Part shown: piece after piece, positions 8,282 through 24,420 of the stretch
Layout: every line of letters begins with the position of its first letter
Numbering within the stretch: position 1 is the stretch's first letter
NCBI GenBank assembly: GCA_027071075.1
Contig: JALSUU010000101.1
Location: forward strand, 1-33,657
Direction: 5' to 3'
DNA length: 33,657 bases
Origin: Sulfurimonas sp.
GTDB taxonomy: Bacteria > Campylobacterota > Campylobacteria > Campylobacterales > Sulfurimonadaceae
Program-made: the position numbers and the translations under genes
Notes under the pieces: model-generated
Databases searched by the model: none
Told to the model about the DNA's origin: nothing
What the model saw: only the letters and a program-made list of their open reading frames with translations

Positions 8282-10372
8282 TTAACCATTACGCTTTTTC
8301 TGAATCTCTTCAGATACAGCTTTTGGAACTTCAGCATAGTGATCAAATTCCATAGCATAAGTAGCACGACCTTGCGTTGCTGAACGAAGGTCAGTTGAGT
8401 AACCAAACATTTCAGATAAAGGAACGAATGCATCAACGATCTTGTTACCAGCACGGTCACCCATAGAGTTTACTTGACCACGACGACGGTTAAGGTCACC
8501 AATAACATCACCCATATTCTCTTCTGGAGTCTCAACTTCAACTTTCATCATTGGCTCTAAGATAGAAGGTTTTGCTTTACGACAAGCCTCTTTGAATCCC
8601 ATTGAAGCAGCAAGTTTAAATGCCATCTCATTTGAATCCACATCATGGTAAGAACCATCATACAGTGTAACATCAACATCTTCCATTGGGTATCCAGCAA
8701 GAACACCATTTTGCATAGCTTCTTCACAACCTTTCTTAACAGCTGGAATAAACTCTTTTGGAACAGATCCACCTTTAATATCATTTGTAAATACAAATCC
8801 TGTATCGGCTTCACCTGGTTTCACAGTAAGATACACATGACCAAATTGACCACGACCACCAGATTGTTTAGCATACTTGTACTCTTGGTTCACTTCTTCT
8901 TTAATAGACTCTCTGTAAGAAACTTGTGGTGCACCAACTTCAGCTTCAACGCTAAACTCACGCTTCATACGATCAACAAGAATTTCAAGGTGTAACTCAC
9001 CCATACCAGCGATAATAGTCTGACCAGTCTCTTCATCAGTGTTTACACGGAAAGATGGATCTTCAGCAGCAAGCTTACTTAATGCAATACCCATTTTTTC
9101 TTGGTCAGCTTTTGTTTTTGGCTCAACAGCAACAGAGATAACTGGTTCTGGGAAGTCCATTCTCTCAAGAACAACTTTCTCTTCACCTGTACATAAAGTA
9201 TCACCAGTAGTTGTAGCCTTAAGACCAACAACAGCACCGATTTCACCTGCATAAATCTCTTTTACCTCTTCACGCTTAATAGCGTGCATCTTCACAATAC
9301 GACCGATACGCTCTTTCTTATCTTTTGTAGAGTTATGAACAAATGAACCAGCTTCTAATGAACCACGGTAAACACGGATAAAAGTAAGTACACCAACAAA
9401 AGGGTCAGTCATGATTTTAAATGCAAGTGCAGCAAAATCACCATCATCAGTTGATGGAACAGCTACTTCTACCTCTTCATCATCCATAAGAGTTCCCATT
9501 ATCGCTTCTGATTCAACAGGAGACGGAAGGTATGCAACAACAGCATCAAGTAGAGTTTGAACACCTTTGTTTTTAAATGCAGTACCTGGAGTCATTGGAA
9601 CAACAGCCATACCTAAAGTTGCAGATTTGATAGCAGCTACAACTTCTTCTTCACTAATCTCTTCACCATCTAAGAACTTCTCAGCAAAGTCATCATTACC
9701 TTCAACTTCTGCTAAAGTCTCAAGCATTTTTTCTTTATACTCTTCAGCTATCTCTTGAAGATCAGCACGGATATCTTGAACATGGTAGTTAGAACCCATA
9801 GCCGCATCTTGATCCCAAACAATCTCTTTCATAGTTACTAAGTCAACAACACCCTCGAACTCAGCTTCTGCACCGATTGGAAGTTGTATAGGCATTGGAT
9901 TACCCTTAAGACGCTCACGAATTTGAGTTTCAACTTCGTAGAAATCTGCACCAGTTCTATCCATCTTGTTAACGAAAACAATTGAAGGAACCTTATAACG
10001 GTTTCTTTGTCTCCATACTGTTTCAGATTGTGGTTGCACCCCACCAACTGCACAGAATACCGAAACAGCACCATCAAGAACACGCATAGAACGCTCAACT
10101 TCAATAGTAAAGTCAACATGCCCCGGAGTATCTATAATATTAATCTGCTTTCCAGCCCACTCACAAGTAGTTGCAGCTGAAGTAATAGTAATACCACGCT
10201 CCTGCTCTTGTTCCATCCAGTCCATAGTAGCAGCACCATCATGAACCTCACCAATCTTATGCTCAACACCAGTGTAGAAAAGAATTCTCTCTGTAGTTGT
10301 AGTTTTACCTGCATCAATGTGTGCAGCAATACCAATGTTTCTTACATCATTTAACTTGTGACTTCTTGCCAT
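8282..10372 (-). CDS. fusA: Translation elongation factor G
   Basis: GTPase that translocates tRNAs and mRNA through the ribosome and helps recycle ribosomes. The start is placed at the ATG giving [14 protein letters not shown] (696 aa); the track's 14 extra N-terminal residues have no family counterpart. GTP-binding motifs are in order: [10 protein letters not shown] (G1), DTPGHVDF (G3), NKMDRTGAD (G4). Domains II to V follow at full length, and [10 protein letters not shown] marks domain III. AAGG lies about 9 bases upstream of this ATG. It is the last gene of the str operon, preceded by a 130-base leader containing an attenuator-like hairpin and followed by a strong terminator. Campylobacterota usually carry tuf elsewhere from fusA, as here. 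Confidence 0.97.
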   Translation of the reverse strand: MARSHKLNDVRNIGIAAHIDAGKTTTTERILFYTGVEHKIGEVHDGAATMDWMEQEQERGITITSAATTCEWAGKQINIIDTPGHVDFTIEVERSMRVLDGAVSVFCAVGGVQPQSETVWRQRNRYKVPSIVFVNKMDRTGADFYEVETQIRERLKGNPMPIQLPIGAEAEFEGVVDLVTMKEIVWDQDAAMGSNYHVQDIRADLQEIAEEYKEKMLETLAEVEGNDDFAEKFLDGEEISEEEVVAAIKSATLGMAVVPMTPGTAFKNKGVQTLLDAVVAYLPSPVESEAIMGTLMDDEEVEVAVPSTDDGDFAALAFKIMTDPFVGVLTFIRVYRGSLEAGSFVHNSTKDKKERIGRIVKMHAIKREEVKEIYAGEIGAVVGLKATTTGDTLCTGEEKVVLERMDFPEPVISVAVEPKTKADQEKMGIALSKLAAEDPSFRVNTDEETGQTIIAGMGELHLEILVDRMKREFSVEAEVGAPQVSYRESIKEEVNQEYKYAKQSGGRGQFGHVYLTVKPGEADTGFVFTNDIKGGSVPKEFIPAVKKGCEEAMQNGVLAGYPMEDVDVTLYDGSYHDVDSNEMAFKLAASMGFKEACRKAKPSILEPMMKVEVETPEENMGDVIGDLNRRRGQVNSMGDRAGNKIVDAFVPLSEMFGYSTDLRSATQGRATYAMEFDHYAEVPKAVSEEIQKKRNG

Positions 10373-10402
10373 ATTTATGTACCTTGTATTAATTGTAGAG
10401 AT

Positions 10403-10446
10403 AACCTCTTTCATAAAAAAATAGATATTTACTTATAAAAGAGGTT
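10403..10446 (-). other. Hairpin in the fusA leader
   Basis: A 13-bp stem with one G-U pair (AACCTCTTTTATA with TATGAAAGAGGTT on the minus strand) and an 18-base AT-rich loop ends about 30 bases before the fusA ATG. It directly follows the terminator-like hairpin at 10451-10478. It may stabilise the processed fusA mRNA or be an anti-attenuator; no sequence overlap between the two stems is obvious. Confidence 0.5.
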
Positions 10447-10450
10447 CTTG

Positions 10451-10478
10451 AAAAATAGCTCTAACCAAAAGGTTAGAG
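10451..10478 (-). terminator. Attenuator-like terminator between rpsG and fusA
   Basis: On the minus strand the perfect 8-bp stem CTCTAACC / GGTTAGAG with a TTTT loop is followed by CTATTTTTC. It starts 25 bases after the rpsG stop. As fusA lies downstream with no evident promoter of its own, this is more likely a partial terminator that lowers fusA relative to the ribosomal proteins. Confidence 0.6.
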
Positions 10479-10502
10479 TATTCAAAGTGTATTACTTTTA
10501 GA

Positions 10503-10988
<486 letters not shown>

Positions 10989-11097
10989 TCAATTTGTATT
11001 TTCAAATTTACTCAAAATTAACCACTAAAGATTAATCCTGTAGCTATTGAATATATTATTAGGTTTAACACCTTTAATTGACTATTCTATATATATA

Positions 11098-11150
11098 ACG
11101 AAACTAGTTTCGTGGGCTTTCTGCCGAAGAAAACATAGCGTTAGCGTAGT
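11098..11150 (-). repeat. Dispersed palindromic element, copy A
   Basis: Read on the minus strand: core CTACGCTAACGCT, then GTTTTCTTCGGCAGAA, GCCCA, and a terminal perfect 16-base palindrome ACGAAACTAGTTTCGT (11098-11113). It matches copy C (24140-24191) at nearly every position outside the palindrome arms and copy B (23101-23150) in core and architecture. It lies between rpsL and rpsG and, unlike B and C, has the same orientation as the operon transcript. See findings. Confidence 0.75.
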
Positions 11151-11219
11151 GAAACGGACTTCTGGCACTAAATGCCGATACCACCGTGGTTAAAACCTAA
11201 GTGTGGTACTGTTCGTTTC
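11151..11219 (-). other. Branched RNA structure in the rpsL-rpsG spacer
   Basis: An outer stem (GAAACGGAC 11151-11159 with GTTCGTTTC 11211-11219, one imperfect pair) encloses two hairpins: GGCA/TGCC (11164-11176) and ATACCAC/GTGGTAC (11178-11209). It adjoins the conserved core of repeat copy A and occupies the position of that element's first stem in copies B and C. It could be the first hairpin of the repeat or an operator for S7. The rest of the spacer (10971-11097) is AT-rich leader for rpsG without recognisable structure. Confidence 0.5.
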
Positions 11220-11243
11220 GCGTACTCAATAGAAATAGCGGTT

Positions 11244-11271
11244 CCTAAAAAGTAATTTATTACTTTTTAGG
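11244..11271 (-). other. Hairpin spanning the rpsL stop codon
   Basis: A perfect 11-bp inverted repeat (CCTAAAAAGTA / TACTTTTTAGG) with a 6-base loop includes the last rpsL codons (Pro-Lys-Lys) and the stop. There is no U tract after it, so it is not a classical terminator. It may act as a 3'-end stabiliser or couple termination at rpsL with downstream rpsG translation. Confidence 0.55.
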
Positions 11272-11634
11272 TCTCTTAGTTCCGTATTTAGAACGAGCAA
11301 CAGTACGGTTAGCAACACCAGCAGTATCAAGAGCACCACGAACGATATGATACTTCACACCAGGTAAATCTTTAATACGACCACCACGAACTAGAACGAT
11401 AGAGTGTTCTTGAAGGTTATGACCCTCACCACCGATATACGAAATAACTTCGAAACCAGATGTTAATCTAACTTTTGCAACTTTTCTTAAAGCCGAGTTA
11501 GGTTTTTTTGGTGTAGTTGTGTAAACACGAGTACATACACCACGACGCTGTGGACATGAAACAAGAGCTGGTGATTTTGATTTTTTAATCACGCGCTTAC
11601 GCTCATTACGAATCAGTTGATTGATTGTAGGCAT
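11260..11634 (-). CDS. rpsL: 30S ribosomal protein S12
   Basis: Decoding-centre protein of the small subunit (124 aa). The conserved [16 protein letters not shown] loop with lysines at 43/44 and [13 protein letters not shown] with K88 and D89 (the usual methylthiolated aspartate) are wild-type, so no streptomycin-resistance substitution is visible. A ribosome site AAGGA precedes the ATG. It is the first gene of the str group. It lies 255 bases after rpoC and has a candidate promoter (TATAAT 11725-11730), so it can be transcribed separately from rpoBC. Its 3' end is embedded in a perfect hairpin. Confidence 0.97.
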   Translation of the reverse strand: MPTINQLIRNERKRVIKKSKSPALVSCPQRRGVCTRVYTTTPKKPNSALRKVAKVRLTSGFEVISYIGGEGHNLQEHSIVLVRGGRIKDLPGVKYHIVRGALDTAGVANRTVARSKYGTKRPKK

Positions 11635-11724
11635 ACAATTCCTTTTATATAATTTTCCAGTAGAATTTAACTCACTATTGATAAGAATCCCTCCCTAAAG
11701 CTACAAAAAAACAAGTTTTTTGAG

Positions 11725-11730
11725 ATTATA
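11725..11730 (-). promoter_or_regulatory. -10 box of the rpsL-rpsG-fusA (str) promoter
   Basis: TATAAT on the minus strand about 90 bases before rpsL, inside the 255-base rpoC-rpsL gap (11635-11889). Just upstream is a short inverted repeat (AACTCT/AGAGTT) and just downstream an AAAAAAC/GTTTTTT repeat. No convincing -35. The leader would be about 85 bases. Confidence 0.45.
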
Positions 11731-11854
11731 AGGGATCTGAACTCTATTACATAGAGAGTTATAGACACGGAATGATACATAAATAGTAATTAAAGTTTGC
11801 TTATTTTAAGAATTGATTAATTATTTGCTTTTAGGCTTAGCAATATTGGGGAGG

Positions 11855-11879
11855 AATGAAGGGGATAAATCCCTTCATT
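11855..11879. other. Hairpin after rpoC
   Basis: A perfect 9-bp stem AATGAAGGG / CCCTTCATT lies 10 bases after the rpoC stop. On the minus strand it is followed by CCTCCCC rather than a U tract, so it is either a 3'-stabilising or a Rho-assisted terminator structure. The rest of the rpoC-rpsL gap holds only the str promoter. Confidence 0.55.
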
Positions 11880-11889
11880 TATTTATGTC

Positions 11890-20554
<8,665 letters not shown>

Positions 20555-20655
20555 CTAACCTCGATGAATATTTGTATCAATTCAAGCGTCCTTGAATGAT
20601 TAATTTTGAGGCTCATATAAGAGCTCGATTTGTATAGTGCTTATAAACGACATAA

Positions 20656-20699
20656 GGGCACTTTTACCAAGAGAGAGAGTTCTCTTCGTAAAAGCGCCC
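20656..20699 (-). other. Long hairpin between rplL and rpoB (possible RNase III site)
   Basis: A 12-bp stem with one wobble (GGGCGCTTTTAC / GTAAAAGTGCCC on the minus strand) continues inward as a second 6-bp helix (AAGAGA/TCTCTT). No U tract follows. Its place just downstream of the attenuator resembles the RNase III processing stem in the E. coli rplL-rpoB spacer; the sequence itself is unrelated as far as I can tell. Confidence 0.6.
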
Positions 20700-20724
20700 A
20701 AAAAATGGAAGGGACAAGCCCTTC
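20700..20724 (-). terminator. Attenuator-like terminator after rplL
   Basis: On the minus strand GAAGGG-CTTGT-CCCTTC is followed by CATTTTTT. It lies 25 bases after the rplL stop and would allow partial read-through into rpoBC, giving the usual excess of L7/L12 over polymerase. The stem is only 6 bp. Confidence 0.65.
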
Positions 20725-20748
20725 ACATTAAAGATAATTAAATAATAC

Positions 20749-21120
20749 TTACTTAACTTCTACTGTAGCACCAGCTTCTTCTAAAGCTTTTTTAGCTTCT
20801 TCAGCACTGTCTTTATCTACACCCTCTTTGATTGTAGATGGTAAAGCTTCACAAGCTTCTTTTGCTTCTTTAAGTCCTAAACCAGTAAGACCACGAACAG
20901 CTTTAATTACACCAATTTTCTTAGCACCAACATCAGTAAGTACTACATCAAATTCAGTTTTCTCAGCAGCAGCTTCACCACCAGCAGCAGCTCCACCAGC
21001 TACAGCAACAGGTTGTGCAGATACACCAAATTTTTCTTCGAATTCTTTAACAAGCTCAGAAAGCTCAAGAACAGATAAACCAGAAATGAATTCTAATACG
21101 TCTTCTTTAGTTACAGCCAT
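20749..21120 (-). CDS. rplL: 50S ribosomal protein L7/L12
   Basis: Stalk protein of the large subunit (123 aa) that recruits translational GTPases; present as multiple dimers bound to L10. N-terminal dimerisation helix (1-35), Ala/Gly-rich flexible hinge ([16 protein letters not shown], about 38-53) and C-terminal factor-binding domain ([20 protein letters not shown]). A strong ribosome site AAGGAG lies upstream, fitting high output. It is followed by an attenuator and then rpoB. Confidence 0.97.
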   Translation of the reverse strand: MAVTKEDVLEFISGLSVLELSELVKEFEEKFGVSAQPVAVAGGAAAGGEAAAEKTEFDVVLTDVGAKKIGVIKAVRGLTGLGLKEAKEACEALPSTIKEGVDKDSAEEAKKALEEAGATVEVK

Positions 21121-21182
21121 AGTAACTCCTTTGTTTTATTATTTTATTTTTTAAGTGCTTTGCACTGTTTTAGAAGTGAAGA

Positions 21183-21665
21183 CTAAACTTCTTCCTCTAA
21201 TTTCTTTCTAAGAGCGTCGATTCCAACAGCCATATTCGTGATTGGAGCCATCCAAGTAGCAGCAAGCATACCAAGAAGTTCTTCACGACCAGGAAGTTTA
21301 GCAAACGCTTCAATTTTAGCTACATCTGCAGGTTCTTTATCTAAGTAACCGGCTTTGATAACAAATTTATCACTTTTCTTAGCGAAATCAGCAGCAATTT
21401 TAGATGCACTGATAACATCATCAGACCAGATAAAAATATTTGTATCTTTAATAGTAACACCACTCATATCAGCATTATTCAGTGCGATAGTAGCAAGTGT
21501 ATTTTTTACAACCTGAACACTTGTGTCTTTAGCTCTCGCTGCTTTTCGTAACTCTTCTAGTTCACTTACAGTCAAACCTTTATAGTCACATATTACAACA
21601 GCAGTAGTATTAGCAAAGGCAGTAGTTAATTCTGCAATTACTTCAGCTTTTTTTGACTTTAACAT
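21183..21665 (-). CDS. rplJ: 50S ribosomal protein L10
   Basis: Base of the L7/L12 stalk, binding 23S rRNA near the GTPase centre (160 aa). I start at the ATG giving MLKSKKAEVIAEL, which has GGAG 6 bases upstream; the track's extra MSRKGDY lies over that ribosome site. Family stretches include AVVICDYKGLTVSELEELR and the C-terminal helix that holds L12 dimers. The 199-base leader between rplA and rplJ is structured and is the usual place for L10-L12 autogenous control. Confidence 0.96.
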   Translation of the reverse strand: MLKSKKAEVIAELTTAFANTTAVVICDYKGLTVSELEELRKAARAKDTSVQVVKNTLATIALNNADMSGVTIKDTNIFIWSDDVISASKIAADFAKKSDKFVIKAGYLDKEPADVAKIEAFAKLPGREELLGMLAATWMAPITNMAVGIDALRKKLEEEV

Positions 21666-21689
21666 ATAATCTCCTTTCCTAGACATAAC

Positions 21690-21780
21690 TTCAAGAGGGG
21701 CGAGAAAGGCTCGATTAAGCTCACTACCAACGCAGTAGATACCCCCAACTATCTTTAGTCCAAGTAATTTCAGATTTCCA
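21690..21780 (-). promoter_or_regulatory. Candidate L10-binding leader of rplJ
   Basis: The minus-strand leader contains GGGGGTATCTAC, a CTAC/GTAG hairpin, the single-stranded-looking GAGCTTAATCGAGCC, a CGAG-CCTTT-CTCG hairpin and a closing CCCC, 25-115 bases before the rplJ ATG. The CTTAAT segment between helices resembles known rplJ leaders, but I have not folded or aligned it. Upstream, at 21839-21857, a CATAGGA/TCCTATG hairpin follows the rplA stop without a U tract. Confidence 0.4.
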
Positions 21781-21864
21781 AAATGAAAATCTTTAGTTTA
21801 AAATAAAATTATTTCAAAATAAAGATTTTAGATTTCACCATAGGAATTACTCCTATGATTAAAA

Positions 21865-22557
21865 TTACTTAATGTCTGCTAATGCTACAACATCAAGTTT
21901 AACTGCAGGACTCATAGTTAAACTAAGAGCCGCATTTTGAATATAGCGACCTTTTGCAGATGCTGGTTTTTGCTTGTTAATTGCAGTAACAAAAGAAGTA
22001 AGATTTTCAGCAATTTGTGCTTCAGTAAAACTAGCCTTACCTATTCCTGCATGAATATTTCCTTTTTTGTCAACACGAAAGTTTACTTGACCACCTTTAA
22101 CATTCTTAACAGCTGTAGCTACATCTGGAGTTACAGTACCTGTCTTAGGATTTGGCATTAAACCTTTTGGCCCAAGAATACGACCAATTTGTCCAACAAG
22201 TCCCATACAATCTGGTGCAGCAACTACTACATCAAAATTGAAGATTCCCTCTTTAATGTCAGAAACCAAGTCATCAGTTCCAACGATATCAGCGCCAGCT
22301 GCCTTAGCTTCATCAGCTTTAACACCCTTTGCAAAAACTGCAACACGAACTGTCTTACCAGTTCCATGAGGCAATACAATTGCACCACGAACCATTTGAT
22401 CAGCATGACGAGGATCTACATTTAAATTCATTGCAATTTCAACTGTTTCGTCAAATTTTGCACTTACTAAGCTTTTTACCGTTGCAGTAGCTTCTTCTAA
22501 CGCGTATGCTTTTGTACTATCAATTTTTTCTACTAATTGTTTATATCTTTTGCTCAT
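21865..22557 (-). CDS. rplA: 50S ribosomal protein L1
   Basis: L1-stalk protein that gates E-site tRNA release (230 aa, normal). Recognised by the family block [20 protein letters not shown] and by [12 protein letters not shown] and [19 protein letters not shown]1 is a known translational repressor of the rplK-rplA mRNA in other bacteria; the 68-base gap to rplK holds short competing hairpins (ATCAC/GTGAT, ACTGT/ACAGT) that could be a target, though I would not claim this. Confidence 0.97.
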   Translation of the reverse strand: MSKRYKQLVEKIDSTKAYALEEATATVKSLVSAKFDETVEIAMNLNVDPRHADQMVRGAIVLPHGTGKTVRVAVFAKGVKADEAKAAGADIVGTDDLVSDIKEGIFNFDVVVAAPDCMGLVGQIGRILGPKGLMPNPKTGTVTPDVATAVKNVKGGQVNFRVDKKGNIHAGIGKASFTEAQIAENLTSFVTAINKQKPASAKGRYIQNAALSLTMSPAVKLDVVALADIK

Positions 22558-22625
22558 AACAAATTCTCCATATTAAATTCTGCCACATAATTTCAAATCA
22601 CTGTGGTCGGTGATTACAGTAGATA

Positions 22626-23051
22626 TTAATCTACTATTTCAATACCCATTGAACGCGCAGATCCAGCTAGAGTATTTGCTGCCATCTCATTATCATCAGT
22701 ATTTAAATCATCAATTTTTTGAGCAACTACTTCCATAAGTTGAGCACGAGTAATCTTTCCTACTTTGTTTTTAAGAGGATTATCAGTACCTTTTTTAAGA
22801 CCTGCAGCTTTCATTAAAAGTGCTGATGCTGGTGGTTGTTTTGTAATGAAAGAGAAACTTCTATCACTATAAACCGTAATTACAACTGGAACTTTAAATC
22901 CCATTTTGTCTTTTGTTTTTTCATTGAATGATTTACAAAATTCCATAATATTAACACCGCGTTGTCCTAGTGCTGGTCCTACTGGTGGAGCTGGGTTAGC
23001 TTTACCAGCTTCAATTTGTAGCTTGATATAATCCATGACTTTTTTTGCCAT
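22626..23051 (-). CDS. rplK: 50S ribosomal protein L11
   Basis: Binds 23S rRNA at the GTPase-associated centre and is needed for RelA activation by uncharged tRNA (141 aa, exactly the usual length). The proline-rich N-terminus ([20 protein letters not shown]) and the C-terminal [16 protein letters not shown] block are diagnostic. The 169-base leader to nusG carries repeat copy B and a 14-bp inverted repeat. Confidence 0.97.
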   Translation of the reverse strand: MAKKVMDYIKLQIEAGKANPAPPVGPALGQRGVNIMEFCKSFNEKTKDKMGFKVPVVITVYSDRSFSFITKQPPASALLMKAAGLKKGTDNPLKNKVGKITRAQLMEVVAQKIDDLNTDDNEMAANTLAGSARSMGIEIVD

Positions 23052-23082
23052 TTTCTTTCCTTTTTTATTATTTAATAGATAA

Positions 23083-23150
23083 TCCGAACAAGTTCGGCTT
23101 ACTACGCTAACGCTAAGTTTTCTTTAGAAAAAACTCAGGCGACTAGTCGC
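23083..23150 (+). repeat. Dispersed palindromic element, copy B
   Basis: Read on the plus strand: hairpin CCGAAC-AA-GTTCGG, then CTACGCTAACGCTAAG, hairpin TTTTCT-TT-AGAAAA, and a 12-base palindrome GCGACTAGTCGC. Same order of parts as copies A and C but with different stem sequences. It lies between nusG and rplK, antisense to the operon transcript. A degenerate copy of the core (CTACGCTAAGGTTAAGTTT) follows at 23166. Confidence 0.7.
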
Positions 23151-23162
23151 TTTTTATAGCAC

Positions 23163-23213
23163 TAACTACGCTAAGGTTAAGTTTCATAATAAAACCTAGC
23201 CTTAGCGTAGTTA
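23163..23213. repeat. 14-bp inverted repeat in the nusG-rplK spacer
   Basis: TAACTACGCTAAGG (23163-23176) pairs perfectly with CCTTAGCGTAGTTA (23200-23213). Both arms contain the repeat-family hexamer ACGCTA, so this looks like a head-to-head pair of degenerate element cores. In mRNA it would form a stable hairpin right after the nusG stop; no U tract follows on the minus strand. Confidence 0.7.
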
Positions 23214-23220
23214 ACAAAAG

Positions 23221-23748
23221 TTATATAATTTTCTCTACTTGAGTATAAGAGATATCTACTGGAGTGGCTCTTCCAAAAATAGAAACATTTAACTTCAGCG
23301 TTCCATGCTCTAAGTCATACTCATCAACCGTTCCCGTAAAGTTTGCAAATGGTCCATCAATAATACGAACGGTTTCGCCATTATCAAAAAATACTTTTGG
23401 CTTTGGTGCAGCACGATTATTTACACGATCAAGTATAACATTAATATCATGCTCACTCAAAGGTGTAGGCACATTTCCCTCACCAATAAATCCAGAAACT
23501 TTTGGAAGTGATTGAATCATATGCTGAATCTCAGTATTTAATTCCATTTTTGAAAACACATATCCTGAGTATAAAGAACGCTCAGTTACTTTTTTCTTTC
23601 CATCTTTTACTTCAATAACATCTTCAGTAGGAACGATTACCTCTTCGATGAACTCTTGAAGACCATGCTCTTCTATCATGTTAAAGATTGCATCTCTTAC
23701 TTGTCGATCATTTCCATAAGTCTGAATGGAGTACCATTGTTGTGCCAT
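23221..23748 (-). CDS. nusG: Transcription termination/antitermination factor NusG
   Basis: Binds RNA polymerase and couples it to Rho and to the leading ribosome (175 aa). The NGN domain begins QQWYSIQTYGNDRQVRDAI and contains LYSGYVFSKM; the KOW domain (NGETVRIIDGPFANFTGTV) is at the C-terminus. AAGGAG lies upstream of the ATG, 10 bases after the secE stop, so the two are an operon as in most bacteria. Confidence 0.97.
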   Translation of the reverse strand: MAQQWYSIQTYGNDRQVRDAIFNMIEEHGLQEFIEEVIVPTEDVIEVKDGKKKVTERSLYSGYVFSKMELNTEIQHMIQSLPKVSGFIGEGNVPTPLSEHDINVILDRVNNRAAPKPKVFFDNGETVRIIDGPFANFTGTVDEYDLEHGTLKLNVSIFGRATPVDISYTQVEKII

Positions 23749-23758
23749 AATTAACTCC

Positions 23759-23938
23759 TTAACCTAATACTGCTGACATTATAGAAGACATTACTAAATC
23801 AACTAATGCTAAGAATGCTGCTATCACAGAAACTACAATCACTACTGAAATATAAGCCTGCTTCACTTGTCCAGCTGTAGGAAAAATTACTTTTAGTAGT
23901 TCCAACTTAGCGTTATCAATATGTTTTTTAAAATTCAT
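23759..23938 (-). CDS. secE: Preprotein translocase subunit SecE
   Basis: Too short for the ORF track (59 aa). The minus strand encodes MNFKKHIDNAKLELLKVIFP, then TAGQVKQAYISVVIVVSVIA and a single membrane helix, ending SSIMSAVLG. The amphipathic N-terminal helix followed by P-T and one transmembrane segment is the standard minimal SecE, which clamps SecY. Position directly before nusG and after tRNA-Trp confirms it. Confidence 0.95.
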   Translation of the reverse strand: MNFKKHIDNAKLELLKVIFPTAGQVKQAYISVVIVVSVIAAFLALVDLVMSSIMSAVLG

Positions 23939-24008
23939 TTATCTTCCATTGTAAATATATCATCTATTATAAATAAAGCATTTTTTTGCTTCACTAATAA
24001 TATATGGG

Positions 24009-24084
24009 TGGCAGGCGTAGGGGGACTCGAACCCGCAACACCCGGATTTGGAATCCGGTGCTCTACCATTGGAGCTATACGCCT
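24009..24084 (-). tRNA. tRNA-Trp (CCA)
   Basis: 76 bases with a 7-bp acceptor stem (AGGCGTA/TACGCCT), anticodon loop TTCCAAA (anticodon CCA), T loop GGTTCGAGTCC and an encoded 3' CCA. It lies between rpmG and secE, as in other Campylobacterota and many Proteobacteria, and is presumably cut from the same transcript. Confidence 0.97.
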
Positions 24085-24098
24085 GTATCTGTTAGTAC

Positions 24099-24191
24099 GG
24101 TATCGGAAGTATACCTCAAGGGCACTTGGATTCCGATACCTACGCTAACGCTTAGTTTTCTTCGGCAGAATGCCCATGCAACTAGTTGCAT
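24099..24191 (+). repeat. Dispersed palindromic element, copy C
   Basis: Read on the plus strand: a perfect 10-bp stem GGTATCGGAA / TTCCGATACC (24099-24108, 24131-24140) with an inner CAAG/CTTG stem, then CTACGCTAACGCTTAG, TTTTCTTCGGCAGAA, TGCCC and a 16-base perfect palindrome ATGCAACTAGTTGCAT (24176-24191). It fills most of the 138-base gap between rpmG and tRNA-Trp and is antisense to the operon. Confidence 0.75.
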
Positions 24192-24222
24192 TTCAAGAAA
24201 TCTAAATTAAAATGAAACTAAA

Positions 24223-24375
24223 TTACAGTTTCATCTCTTTATGTTCTGTGTGCTCACGACACCATTTACAATACTTGCGTACTGAAAATTTTTCTGTGTG
24301 AGTCTTTTTGTTTTTTGTTGTGTGATAGTTTCTTCTAGTACATTTCTCACAACCTAAGTGAATCGCTTCTCTCAT
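24223..24375 (-). CDS. rpmG: 50S ribosomal protein L33
   Basis: 50 aa, too short for the track. It reads MREAIHLGCEKCTRRNYHTT, then KNKKTHTEKFSVRKYCKWCR and EHTEHKEMKL. Two C-x-x-C pairs (CEKC, CKWC) make it the zinc-binding form of L33. It lies 43 bases after tuf with an attenuator-like hairpin between them, and the AAGGT before its ATG is a modest ribosome site. Confidence 0.95.
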   Translation of the reverse strand: MREAIHLGCEKCTRRNYHTTKNKKTHTEKFSVRKYCKWCREHTEHKEMKL

Positions 24376-24399
24376 AGTAATTAACCTTTAGTGGTTATC

Positions 24400-24420
24400 A
24401 AAAATTCGCAAAAGCGAATT
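24400..24420 (-). terminator. Hairpin at the tuf stop codon, possible partial terminator
   Basis: On the minus strand AATTCGC-TTTT-GCGAATT overlaps the tuf stop and runs into TTTTTGAT. The short stem and partial overlap with the U tract suggest only partial termination, lowering rpmG-secE-nusG relative to EF-Tu. Confidence 0.5.

Noticed and set aside
10373-10414. Track N-terminal extension of fusA
   Set aside because: The 14 extra residues match nothing in EF-G, lie over the leader hairpin, and the internal ATG begins the standard [12 protein letters not shown].
20828-21154. 108-aa plus-strand ORF
   Set aside because: Antisense of rplL; low-complexity A/P/T/S sequence produced by the alanine-rich hinge.
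21666-21686. Track N-terminal extension of rplJ
   Set aside because: The added MSRKGDY is encoded by the GGAG ribosome site region of the true start at 21665.
22558-22625. L1 operator between rplK and rplA
   Set aside because: Only short competing 5-bp hairpins are visible; too weak to claim without a fold and alignment.
23921-24148. 75-aa and 68-aa plus-strand ORFs (23921-24148, 24004-24210)
   Set aside because: They run through tRNA-Trp and repeat copy C; the peptide text (GGLEPATPGFGI) is a typical translated tRNA artefact.
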